From NCBI GenBank assembly GCA_016293915.1, contig JAEDCY010000024.1:1-36797 (forward strand): a DNA stretch of 36,797 nucleotides, in the 5' to 3' direction. Shown piece by piece: positions 23,463-31,681 of the stretch (within the stretch, counting starts at the first letter, position 1; each line of letters opens with the position of its first letter). The position numbers were made by a program, and so were the translations under genes. The notes under the pieces were generated by a model. The model was not told the DNA's origin and did no database searches. It saw nothing but the letters and a program-made list of their open reading frames with translations. The DNA comes from Treponema sp. (GTDB lineage: Bacteria; Spirochaetota; Spirochaetia; Treponematales; Treponemataceae).

Positions 23463-26400
23463 ATGAAAACTCTTTTTAATAACGGCTGGCAGTTTTTTGA
23501 ACTACCCCTTGATGAAAAAACTATGTATAAGGACGGTACCCCTGTCCTTTTTTCTCCAGATCAGTTTCTTGAAGCTTCTGAGAATCAAAACTACAGGCCG
23601 GTTACAATTCCTCACGACTGGCAGATTTATCATGTAAAGGAACTTTATAAAAACAGCGTGGGCTTTTATAAGAAGACTTTTTCACTTACTGCTGATGAAG
23701 TTAATGGCCGCCACACCGCCCTTCGTTTTGAAGCAGTTTATATGAACAGTGCTGTATGGATAAACGGGAAAAAGGCCGGTGAGTGGAAGTACGGTTATTC
23801 GACATTTGAGTTTGATATTTCTTCATTAATCCATGAAGGCGAAAATGAAATTCTTGTGATTGTGGTTTATCAGAACTGTAACACAAGATGGTATTCTGGA
23901 GCGGGAATTATCCGCGATGTATTTTTGATTAACAGTCCCGCAGTGCACCTTGTTAGTGACGGCGTTTACTTTAGCGCCCTGCCGGTAGATGCAGAAAAAC
24001 TGGATGGTGAATGGAAGGTAATAATTTCAGCAGAAGTATGTCATGCTGAAATTGTTTCAGCATCTAATACAGAGATTCCGAAACATAGGGAGCGACGGCT
24101 GCAAGCCGATAGAATGCTCCAGAGGAGCATTCTAAGCGAGTCTCCGAGCAGCTATGCTGCGAAGGGGAGGAATGACACCTCCATTAAGCATAGTATCACC
24201 GGGCCGGACGGTAAATTATTCGCCGAGTTCTCCGGCGACGGCGAGTTTTCTGTAACTGCCCCACACCTCTGGGACATCAACGACCCGTATTTTTACATAC
24301 TTACAACTTCCCTCTTCGACGCTGAAGGAAAACTCCTCGATGAGACCTCCCAGCACTGCGGATTTAAACATGCAGTCTTCACTTCAGACAAGGGCTTTTT
24401 CCTTAACGGCCGCCATGTCAAAATTAATGGCGCCTGCCAGCATCACGACCAGGGAGTTCTGGGAGCAGCCTTTCATATTGATGCCCTTCGCCGCCAGTTT
24501 AGAAAGCTCAAAGAAATGGGCGTAAACTCCGTGCGCTGTTCTCATAATCCGCCACCGACTGCCTGGATGAACCTCTGCGACGAAATGGGCATTCTTGTTG
24601 ATGACGAGATTTTTGATATGTGGGAAAAGCCCAAAACTCCTTTTGACTACGGAAATTATTTCAATGAATGGTATGAACGCGATGTTGCAAACTGGGTTCG
24701 CCGAGACCGCAATCATCCAAGCCTTATTATGTGGTCAATCGGAAACGAGATTTATGATACCCACATGGGAAACGGTTTTGAAATCACAAAAAAGCTTTAT
24801 GCCGCAGTTGTCAAAAATGCCCCAAACCGAAATGCACCAATCACAATTGCTTCAAACTATATGATGACTGATGGCGCCCAGAAATGTGCCACACAAATCG
24901 ACACCGTTGGTTACAATTATCTGGAGCGGCTTTATAAAGAACACCACGAAAAGTATCCAGAATGGAAAATCTATGGAAGCGAAACAGGCTCAACCGTACA
25001 AAGCCGCGGCATTTACCATTTTCCTGATTCACTAAAGCTTGTTACCTTCAGCGATGGTCAGTGTTCAACGCTGGGAAACTGTACAACACCATGGGGCTGT
25101 GCAAATACTCAGACTGTAATTGCAAATGACCGCGACTGTCCTTTCAGCGCAGGCCAGTATATATGGACGGGTTGGGACTATATTGGAGAACCTACTCCTT
25201 ATCATTCAAAATCTTCTTTCTTTGGTCAGATTGATACAGCAGGCTTTCCAAAAGACACTTACTATCTTTTTAAATCTGAATGGGCAGGAAAAACTGTGGA
25301 GCCTTTTGTACATCTTCTTCCTTACTGGGACTGGAATGAAGGTCAGCTGATTGATGTAAAGGCTTATACAAACGGCGAAAGCGTTGAACTTTTCTTTAAT
25401 GGTAAGTCGCTGGGGCGTCAGAATATAAATCACAAAGATGGCGCAGAACCATTTGGACACTGGATTGTTGAATATCATAAGGGAGAAATTAAAGCCGTAG
25501 CTTATGACGAAAAAGGCAATGCGATTGCTGAGGAAACAAAACGTTCTTTTGGTGATCCTGCCAAAATTATTCTGAAGCCAGAAACAGAAGATGAAAGCGG
25601 AAAAGCTGGTTCTCTTCATTTCATTCAGATTATGCTGGAAGACAAGGACGGCACCCTCGTAGAAAACGCCCGTAACTATATTACATTTAACGTAGCAGGC
25701 GACGCCGAACTTCTTGGTATGGATAACGGCGACTCAACTGATTATGAAGAATACGTTAGTGCCACAAGTCGCAGCCACACAAGAAAACTTTTTGCAAACC
25801 GAATGATTGCAATTGTGCGCTCAAAAAATAATAACTCAAGTTTTGTAATCACTGTCGCAAGTGCTGGACTACAGAATGTTTCACTCAAATTTGATGGTAA
25901 AGAATGGAAAGAAGCTGCTCCGTATTTTGCAATTCATGCAGAAAAGGATTTTGTTCCAATCCGTAAAATTGAACTGATTGCAGACGGCTCCACAAAGCTT
26001 GATGCAAATAACCGCGAAGTGCGAGTCACAGCAAAAGTCCTCCCGGAAAATGCCAGCATCAAAGAAATCAGCTGGAATCCGGTTCTTAAAGAATGCATTG
26101 CAAGTGATAACATCGTAGTTACTAAAAATATGTCATTGTCGGGCTTGACCCGACAATCTGCACAAGACAGTGATGCCAAGATCCCCGGGTCAAGCCCGAG
26201 GATGACACAGACTGCCACAATCACAGCGGCTGGTGATGGCGAATGTATTCTCCGCTGCACTGCCCAGAACGGTACAAAGTACGACGAAGTTATCAGTGAC
26301 CTGCCCTTCAGCGTAAGCGGAATTGGAACTTGCCGACTTAATCCATACAGCCTCATCGAAGCCTGCCGCTTTACAGACTACGACCAGACAGACGACAAGA

Positions 26401-27107
26401 CTAAACCAGAAATGTCACTCGAAAGCGGAATTTCAAACCGTAAGTGCGGAGCTACCTGGGTCAACTTTGACAAGGTTGATTTTGGCGCTGACGGAGCAGA
26501 CACCATACACCTTCCAATTTTCAGCTTCGAAACAGAGCTCCCGATTGAAGTATGGGATGGAAAAGGCAAAGGCAGCGACGCTGAATGTCTTGGTATATTC
26601 ACCTACCGCCACGAATCAATTTACAACACCTACAACGAAAATGTATTTACACTAAGCCGACGACTTTTTGGTCTTCACACAATTACAATTGTAATGAAAA
26701 CTGATATTTACCTGCACGGCTTTTATTTTGATAAAAGTCCAAAGGCTTTTGCAAAACTCCGAGCCCTGGATGCAGACCTTATAGCCGGCGATACGTTTAC
26801 TAAAACTACAGAGGCCGTAGAAGGAATCGGTAACAACGTAAATCTTGATTTTTCAAATATGGATTTTGAAGAACTCGGTACTGCAAGCCTGACAATCTGT
26901 GGCAAATCCAACAGTGAGAACAACACGATAAACATTAAGTTCTTCGCTGAGGATGGAAGCTCTACAACTCAGGTAATCGAGTTTCCGCACACAGACAGCT
27001 ACGAAGAAAAAAACTTTAAAATCGCTCCGGTGAAAGGCGCGCAGAAAATCAGTTTTGTATTCCTGCCGGGAAGTAATTTTGATTTTAAGTGGTTCAGGTT
27101 TGAATAG
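23463..27107 (+). CDS. Glycoside hydrolase family 2 protein (beta-galactosidase/beta-glucuronidase-like), with repeat-derived segments
   Basis: Large cytoplasmic glycosidase of 1214 residues; no signal peptide. Domains: N-terminal jelly-roll sugar-binding domain (about 1-170), Ig-like domain (about 180-310), TIM barrel (about 315-620), then extra C-terminal modules. These include an Ig-like segment with a Big-2 look (about 840-935) and a CBM6-like beta-sandwich region (about 940-1080). The acid/base Glu is in SIGNEIYDTHMG, the probable nucleophile Glu in IYGSETGST, and the VNSVRCSHNPPPTAW block is typical. Two palindromic repeats are translated within it: codons about 193-239 (nt 24041-24178) in the second domain, and about 890-916 (nt 26131-26208) in the Big-2-like part. 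The substrate is likely a plant or host beta-glycoside; exact specificity is unknown. Confidence 0.9.
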   Translation: MKTLFNNGWQFFELPLDEKTMYKDGTPVLFSPDQFLEASENQNYRPVTIPHDWQIYHVKELYKNSVGFYKKTFSLTADEVNGRHTALRFEAVYMNSAVWINGKKAGEWKYGYSTFEFDISSLIHEGENEILVIVVYQNCNTRWYSGAGIIRDVFLINSPAVHLVSDGVYFSALPVDAEKLDGEWKVIISAEVCHAEIVSASNTEIPKHRERRLQADRMLQRSILSESPSSYAAKGRNDTSIKHSITGPDGKLFAEFSGDGEFSVTAPHLWDINDPYFYILTTSLFDAEGKLLDETSQHCGFKHAVFTSDKGFFLNGRHVKINGACQHHDQGVLGAAFHIDALRRQFRKLKEMGVNSVRCSHNPPPTAWMNLCDEMGILVDDEIFDMWEKPKTPFDYGNYFNEWYERDVANWVRRDRNHPSLIMWSIGNEIYDTHMGNGFEITKKLYAAVVKNAPNRNAPITIASNYMMTDGAQKCATQIDTVGYNYLERLYKEHHEKYPEWKIYGSETGSTVQSRGIYHFPDSLKLVTFSDGQCSTLGNCTTPWGCANTQTVIANDRDCPFSAGQYIWTGWDYIGEPTPYHSKSSFFGQIDTAGFPKDTYYLFKSEWAGKTVEPFVHLLPYWDWNEGQLIDVKAYTNGESVELFFNGKSLGRQNINHKDGAEPFGHWIVEYHKGEIKAVAYDEKGNAIAEETKRSFGDPAKIILKPETEDESGKAGSLHFIQIMLEDKDGTLVENARNYITFNVAGDAELLGMDNGDSTDYEEYVSATSRSHTRKLFANRMIAIVRSKNNNSSFVITVASAGLQNVSLKFDGKEWKEAAPYFAIHAEKDFVPIRKIELIADGSTKLDANNREVRVTAKVLPENASIKEISWNPVLKECIASDNIVVTKNMSLSGLTRQSAQDSDAKIPGSSPRMTQTATITAAGDGECILRCTAQNGTKYDEVISDLPFSVSGIGTCRLNPYSLIEACRFTDYDQTDDKTKPEMSLESGISNRKCGATWVNFDKVDFGADGADTIHLPIFSFETELPIEVWDGKGKGSDAECLGIFTYRHESIYNTYNENVFTLSRRLFGLHTITIVMKTDIYLHGFYFDKSPKAFAKLRALDADLIAGDTFTKTTEAVEGIGNNVNLDFSNMDFEELGTASLTICGKSNSENNTINIKFFAEDGSSTTQVIEFPHTDSYEEKNFKIAPVKGAQKISFVFLPGSNFDFKWFRFE
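24041..24178. repeat. Palindromic element inserted in frame in the GH2 gene (first)
   Basis: 138 bases (46 codons) with TCATGCTGAA and TTCAGCATCT arms and the hairpins CGGCTGCAAGCCG and AGAATGCTCC/GGAGCATTCT, ending GGAATGACA. Reverse-complemented, it shares an identical 31-base block (24135-24165 with 7512-7542) and a 17-base block (24080-24096 with 7583-7599) with the intergenic element at 7501-7652, while the hairpin tips differ. Confidence 0.9.
26131..26208. repeat. Palindromic element pair inserted in frame in the GH2 gene (second)
   Basis: 78 bases (26 codons) made of TGTCGGGCTTGACCCGACA and the related CCCCGGGTCAAGCCCGAGG unit joined by a short linker. The same family forms the cluster at 27106-27193. 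Confidence 0.9.
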
Positions 27108-27193
27108 ATTGCCCGGTCAAGCCGGGCAATGACAGGCATTGTCATCCTCGGGCTTTGCAATTCTTGTCATTGTCGGGCTTGACCCGACAATCT
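27106..27193. repeat. Cluster of GTCAAGCCCGAC-family palindromes between convergent genes
   Basis: Three related palindromic units (TTGCCCGGTCAAGCCGGGCAA, a degenerate CATCCTCGGGCTTTG unit and TGTCGGGCTTGACCCGACA) fill the gap between the GH2 gene and the transporter exactly, touching both stop codons. They may serve as a bidirectional mRNA 3' end. Confidence 0.88.
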
Positions 27194-28374
27194 TATATCA
27201 AATAAACCACAAAGCCCAGAATCAGCAGCAGTACAAAATTGTAGGCGGTGAAGACGGCGAAGTAACTGTGGCCGGTACTTTCGGCAGGCTCAACCACCGT
27301 ATTTTCCGCACTATACAGCTTAAATGAAATTACACTGGCCATTGAGGCTATCAAAGTGCCCAGGCCGCCCACATTTACTGCCAGCAGCAACATAGCTCCG
27401 TTTTCTGTAAAGCCGCTGAGCAGCAGGGCGGCCGGCACATTGCTTATTACCTGACTTGCGGCAATTCCGGTCAGGTAAGTTTTAAGTGGTGACGATAAAA
27501 GTGAATTCACAAAATCAGTAAAGGCTGGAACCTTTGAAAGACTTTTTGTAAAAATGAAGAAGCCCACAAAGGTAAGCAGCAGGCTGTAATCAACTTTTTT
27601 GAAAAGACGCCAGTTGCAGATTGCCATTATCACGATAGTTAGCACTAACATAATCAGATAATTAACAACATGAAAAACTGAGAGCAGGCAGATTACAAAA
27701 TCAGCAAAATAAAGGGCTGTACGAAAATCTGCCTTAAGACGGATAACCTGAGTCTGTAAAACATTTCCGGAAAGTTCATGAGGCTCTGCCATTCCGCCGT
27801 GGTCTGCAAGCTTTCTGCGGGTCAAAAAAACAATTATCAGAGCCAGAATAAAAAGCGAAGGCAGGGCAATTTTTGCAGTAAGCGCAAAGAACTCAAGGGC
27901 AGAAAAACCGTAGTAAGAAAAGAGATAAAGATTCTGAGGATTTCCCATCGGAGTGATACAAGAACCAAGATTTGCCGCCAGAGTTTCAAGCACAACAATA
28001 TGAAGAGCCGGAAGCTCAATCCGTCTGAAAATCAAAAGTGTAATTGGTACAAAGGTCAAAAGGGCAACATCATTCGTAACCAACATAGAAGAGAAAAAGA
28101 CCAGATAAGTCAAAAGAAAATAAAGCGCCCTTCTAGTTTTACAAAGCCGTAGCAATCTTGCCGCAATAAAGTCCAGAAAGTTCTGACTCTGAAAAGCCTT
28201 GATTACTATCATCAGCGAAAAAAGAATTGCCAGTGTTCTAAAATCAATTGCCTGAATGCAAAGTTCCACCCCCGGGCGAATTACACACACCACCACCACA
28301 GCCAGAAGCAGTGCCGCAAAAAGCACAGGCTCTTTCTTTATAAAATTTTTCAAACCTTCAAAAAGCTTTTTCAT
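27193..28374 (-). CDS. Anion transporter of the SLC13/ArsB (ion transporter) superfamily
   Basis: Inner-membrane protein of 393 residues with about 10 hydrophobic segments. Features typical of the citrate/dicarboxylate and ArsB-like group are FFSSMLVTNDVALLTFVPI (about residues 92-110), the duplicated helical hairpin halves, and LGSCITPMGNPQNLYLF (about residues 136-152). These are followed in the second half by QVISNVPAALLLSGF. The substrate could be an organic acid, arsenite or sulfate; there is no way to choose. A REP palindrome at 27272-27299 is read in frame as NTVVEPAESTGHS between the last two helices. AAGGTGA precedes the ATG. Confidence 0.85.
   Translation of the reverse strand: MKKLFEGLKNFIKKEPVLFAALLLAVVVVCVIRPGVELCIQAIDFRTLAILFSLMIVIKAFQSQNFLDFIAARLLRLCKTRRALYFLLTYLVFFSSMLVTNDVALLTFVPITLLIFRRIELPALHIVVLETLAANLGSCITPMGNPQNLYLFSYYGFSALEFFALTAKIALPSLFILALIIVFLTRRKLADHGGMAEPHELSGNVLQTQVIRLKADFRTALYFADFVICLLSVFHVVNYLIMLVLTIVIMAICNWRLFKKVDYSLLLTFVGFFIFTKSLSKVPAFTDFVNSLLSSPLKTYLTGIAASQVISNVPAALLLSGFTENGAMLLLAVNVGGLGTLIASMASVISFKLYSAENTVVEPAESTGHSYFAVFTAYNFVLLLILGFVVYLI
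27272..27299. repeat. REP-like palindrome inside the transporter gene
   Basis: CCGGTACTTTCGGCAGG and CTCAACCACCG, a diverged short form of the GGTTGAG...CGAAACC family, within the open frame of the transporter. Confidence 0.75.
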
Positions 28375-28385
28375 TTTTCTTCACC

Positions 28386-29783
28386 TTAATTTTCTTTCTG
28401 AGCAAGATTCACAACCCACTTTTCTTTTTTAAGCCAGAAGTGGGCAATCATGATTTTCGGAACTTCAACAAACTTGATGATGGCATACATGGCAACCGGC
28501 CCTACTCCGGTAAATTTTGCAAGCAGGAAAATCCCCGGGATTACAACTCCAAAATTTCCGATTCCATCAACCAGCATTCCCATCACGGTATCGCCACCGG
28601 CCCGGCTCACAGCAAACTGACAGTTTATGTAAACCCAGATCGGCATGTAAATAGCCATCACTAAAACCATCTGGCGGCAGATGTGCTGAGAATTTGCACT
28701 GAGATTTCTGAAAACCACAGGAACCAGCAGCATACACAAAAATCCAATCCCAGTAAAAAAGAGGCCAAAGATTTTAGACCCATTCAAAAGCCATACCTTT
28801 TCCTGTCGGGCCTGATTCAACTCTCCCCTTCCCAAATCCTTTCCAATAATTACACCCGTCGCCGTTATAATTCCATTGAAGGCAACAAAGAAAAGATTTG
28901 AAATTGCAAAGCTAGAAGACATTCCAGAAACAACATCTGCACCACCGCGCCCGTTGTAAAGAGCCGTCGTAATTGTTTCTGCCATAGCCCAGACCATTTC
29001 AGAAAGCATAATCATCCAGGCCTTTTTCAAAATATTTCCAAAGAGTCCAAAGTTTATGCGGAAGACATCAAAAAGCTTAATCGCAAAATCAGGCTTCTGC
29101 TTAATCATGTAACCGATAAAAATCAGAGCCTCAACAGAGCGGGCAATTACAGTTGCAATGGCAGCACCGCGTACCTCAAGCCTTGGTGCACCAAGATTTC
29201 CGTAAATCAAAATCCAGTTACAGACAGTATTTACGCAAGTTGCAATAATCGAAATTACAAGCGGCACCTTTACCTTGCCAATCTCACGCAGGGAAGAAGA
29301 AATCATTGCAGAGAGCATCCAGGGAATGCCCATAAAGCCCATAATACGCATATACTGCACGCCCTGATCCAGAATCAAATCTGCCTGGGAATTTCCGCGA
29401 ACCATGAGACTTAAAATCTGACGGGGCAGCACAAAACAGGCTGCAGAAAATACAGCAACAACAAAAAGGCCCATCCAGAGCTTAAAGCAGAAAGCCTGCT
29501 TCATTCCAGCTTTGTCTTTTGCTCCGGAAAACTGAGTCATAAAGATTCCGCCGGCCATGCAGATTGTATTCATAAAAACCATGCAGACAAAAATAATCTG
29601 GCCACAGATATTTACACCGGACATTTTTACATCGCCCAGCCCGGCCACCATAAAATTATCTATCAACGAAACCAGATTCTGAATCAGCATCTGGGCCATA
29701 ACAGGAATGGCAATTTTGAGGGCCTGAGCGTAAAAAGAAGCCGGCCCAAAGCTCCGTCCTATAGCGTATTTTTTTTGAATCAT
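28386..29783 (-). CDS. MATE-family efflux transporter
   Basis: Membrane exporter of drugs or organic cations driven by H+ or Na+. About 12 hydrophobic segments are arranged in two similar halves; FYAQALKIAIPVMAQMLIQNLVSLIDNFMVAGLGD (in part, near the N-terminus) is the family signature. The start is set at ATG 29783 (465 residues), as the earlier ATG at 29825 lacks support and would add a polar non-conserved stretch. The gene lies 11 bases before the anion transporter and probably shares its transcript. The substrate is unknown. Confidence 0.93.
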   Translation of the reverse strand: MIQKKYAIGRSFGPASFYAQALKIAIPVMAQMLIQNLVSLIDNFMVAGLGDVKMSGVNICGQIIFVCMVFMNTICMAGGIFMTQFSGAKDKAGMKQAFCFKLWMGLFVVAVFSAACFVLPRQILSLMVRGNSQADLILDQGVQYMRIMGFMGIPWMLSAMISSSLREIGKVKVPLVISIIATCVNTVCNWILIYGNLGAPRLEVRGAAIATVIARSVEALIFIGYMIKQKPDFAIKLFDVFRINFGLFGNILKKAWMIMLSEMVWAMAETITTALYNGRGGADVVSGMSSSFAISNLFFVAFNGIITATGVIIGKDLGRGELNQARQEKVWLLNGSKIFGLFFTGIGFLCMLLVPVVFRNLSANSQHICRQMVLVMAIYMPIWVYINCQFAVSRAGGDTVMGMLVDGIGNFGVVIPGIFLLAKFTGVGPVAMYAIIKFVEVPKIMIAHFWLKKEKWVVNLAQKEN

Positions 29784-29826
29784 TGTGAGATTATACCTCA
29801 GGATTTCACTTGTTTCTATATACACA

Positions 29827-29934
29827 ATGCGTTAGGCACTGGAGGGGCGCGAAGCGCGTGCGTAAGCACCGAGCGTAGCGGAGCCCGGAAGCGCCGACCG
29901 TCTGCAGAACGAAGTGGAGCAGGCGGGAACGCCC
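29827..29934. repeat. GC-rich repeat upstream of the alarmone synthetase (left copy)
   Basis: Begins TGCGTTAGGC and ends GGCGGGAACGCCC, with GAACGAAGTGGAG inside. Its reverse complement matches the block 30748-30888 on the other side of the synthetase gene. Confidence 0.85.
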
Positions 29935-30034
29935 GAAAAACTTTAAATTTGCCGAAACCTTTTGTCCGTTAGTATATTTTATATATAGATACTAGATTTG
30001 CCGGCATATCCGGTAATAACAATTTGGCAAAAAT

Positions 30035-30736
30035 ATGAGTGACGAAATTTTAGAGGACACTATTATGGATGAGGTTACTGCACTTCCCCCATCACTGATG
30101 AATAATCTTGCTGTTTCCGGCGATTTTTATAAAATGGCCTTTCAGTTCCAGCAGATTATGATGATTTATGAAAGCGCAATTAAACAGATTGAAACAAAAC
30201 TTGATATTCTCAATAAAGAAAGCAGCGTAAACAGAACCCGTAATCCTATCAGCACGGTTAAGAGCAGAATTAAGAGTCCGGAGAGTATTGCGCATAAACT
30301 TGAGAAAAAAGGTCTGCCTATAAATTTCGAATCTATGATGAAGAATCTCAACGACATTGCGGGTGTGCGGGTTATCTGTCCATATATCTCGGATATTTAC
30401 AGCGTTCGCGATATGCTTTTGAAGCAACCCGATTTAACTCTGATTAAGCAGAATGATTATATTGAAAATCCAAAGGAATCAGGTTACCGAAGTCTTCACC
30501 TTGTGATGGAGATTCCGGTTTATCTTTCGAAGACTGAGCACCACGTTCGCGTTGAAATTCAGCTGCGCACCATAGCCATGGATTTCTGGGCCAGCCTTGA
30601 GCATCAGCTGCATTATAAAAACAGCGCACACGTGCCTGACAGCATAAGACGTGAACTTTACCGTTGCGCCGAAACAATCGCCATGACCGACCGCGAGATG
30701 GAAGAGATTGCGATTGAGCTGCAGGCGCTGGATTAA
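30035..30736 (+). CDS. Small alarmone synthetase, RelA/SpoT (YjbM/YwaC-like) domain
   Basis: Makes (p)ppGpp from ATP and GTP/GDP without a hydrolase or ribosome-binding domain. The 233-residue protein has the synthetase core: STVKSRIKSPESIAHKLEKKG (about residues 68-88, split here), NLNDIAGVRVICPYISDIY (about 108-126), DYIENPKESGYRSLHLV (about 147-163) and VEIQLRTIAMDFWASLEHQLHYK (about 178-200). Catalytic Asp and Glu positions and the substrate-binding RSLH are present. The gene is flanked by inverted copies of one GC-rich repeat, and by the REP at 30827. No ribosome-linked RelA is in the window, so its role relative to a long RelA/SpoT protein is unknown. Confidence 0.93.
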   Translation: MSDEILEDTIMDEVTALPPSLMNNLAVSGDFYKMAFQFQQIMMIYESAIKQIETKLDILNKESSVNRTRNPISTVKSRIKSPESIAHKLEKKGLPINFESMMKNLNDIAGVRVICPYISDIYSVRDMLLKQPDLTLIKQNDYIENPKESGYRSLHLVMEIPVYLSKTEHHVRVEIQLRTIAMDFWASLEHQLHYKNSAHVPDSIRRELYRCAETIAMTDREMEEIAIELQALD

Positions 30737-30747
30737 AAAAAAATTCT

Positions 30748-30890
30748 GGGCGTTCCCGGACGCTCCACTTCGTTCCGCGCCCGGTCGGCTGTTCCGCCCT
30801 TCGCTAACGCTCACCGTCCTCGCTCCGGTGGTTTCGACAGGCTCAACCACCGCCGCTGCGGTCGGCAAGGGGCTCCATAGCCTAACGCAA
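30748..30890. repeat. GC-rich repeat downstream of the alarmone synthetase (right copy, inverted)
   Basis: Starts GGGCGTTCCCG with CTCCACTTCGTT and ends CCTAACGCAA: the reverse complement of the left copy's outer and inner sequence. A REP palindrome (GGTGGTTTCGACAGG / CTCAACCACC, 30827-30851) is embedded in it. Confidence 0.85.
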
Positions 30891-30917
30891 ATCTAAAAAA
30901 TCTCCGATAATCAAATT

Positions 30918-31652
30918 ATGAAACGAATTCCACTTTTGATTATCGCGACCCTGATTTTTCTCACGCCACTCTTTTCCGAAGTCTACAAAAACGGCGTTAC
31001 TGCCTCTTACTACGCCGAGGACTTTCACGGTAAACGAACTTCTAACGGAGAGCGCTTCAACATGAACGATTATACCTGCGCTCACAAGTCGCTTCCTTTC
31101 AACACAATTCTTAAAGTAACAAATCTCGCAAACGGAAAGACCTGCCAAGTTCGCGTAAACGACCGCGGACCCTTTGTTGCTTCCCGCGAAATAGACCTTT
31201 CAAAAGCCGCCGCAATAAAGCTTGGCATGATTGGCAGCGGTACTACAAAAGTAAAACTGGAAATTGTAAAAAAAGGGGCAAACACAAAACTCAGTCAGCA
31301 GACCGCCGCCTCGGCCAGTAAGATTATGGCAAAGATAGGAGGAAGCTCGGCGAACTCGAAGAACTCGGCAAATTCTAAATCCACAGCAAAAGCCTCAAAA
31401 AAATCTGCCAACCTCACACCCGGCACCTACTGGGACATCCAGCTCGGCGCCTTCAGCACAAAAGAAAATGCAAAGGAGTTCGCACGAAAGCTTTCCCGCG
31501 CCGGTTTCCACGACATCGTGCTTCAGACCTCAGCCAGTCAGGGCATAACCCGCGTGGCCATAAAAAAAGTGCCGGCCAGCAAAGTGACCGACACTCAAAA
31601 TCAGCTTGCCGCAGCCGGCTTCAAAGACCAGACACTGCGACAGCGAAAATAG
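30918..31652 (+). CDS. rlpA: RlpA-like protein (DPBB domain) with C-terminal SPOR domain
   Basis: Cell-envelope protein of 244 residues. A signal peptide (MKRIPLLIIATLIFLTPLFSEV) is followed by the double-psi beta-barrel (about residues 29-115: TASYYAEDFHGKRTSNGERF, KVTNLANGKTCQVRVNDRGPF, IDLSKAAAIKLG), an Ala/Ser/Lys linker, and a SPOR domain (about 172-240: YWDIQLGAFSTKENAKEFARKL). Known RlpA proteins are lytic transglycosylases cleaving naked peptidoglycan; SPOR binds such glycan at the septum. There is no lipobox Cys, so it is probably soluble and secreted. The stop codon overlaps the start of a palindromic remnant (31651). Confidence 0.9.
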   Translation: MKRIPLLIIATLIFLTPLFSEVYKNGVTASYYAEDFHGKRTSNGERFNMNDYTCAHKSLPFNTILKVTNLANGKTCQVRVNDRGPFVASREIDLSKAAAIKLGMIGSGTTKVKLEIVKKGANTKLSQQTAASASKIMAKIGGSSANSKNSANSKSTAKASKKSANLTPGTYWDIQLGAFSTKENAKEFARKLSRAGFHDIVLQTSASQGITRVAIKKVPASKVTDTQNQLAAAGFKDQTLRQRK

Positions 31653-31676
31653 ATGCCGAAACAAGTTCGTCATGAC
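31651..31676. repeat. Short palindromic remnant at the rlpA stop
   Basis: AGATGCCGAAACAAGTTCG followed by TCATGAC matches, with truncation, the CCGAAACAAGTTCGG hairpin at 7628-7646. Confidence 0.6.
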
Positions 31677-31681
31677 GGGGC

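Noticed and set aside
25934..26356. Minus-strand open frame of 140 codons with repeat-encoded residues
   Set aside because: It is antisense to the GH2 gene and is open only because of the palindromic insert and codon bias.
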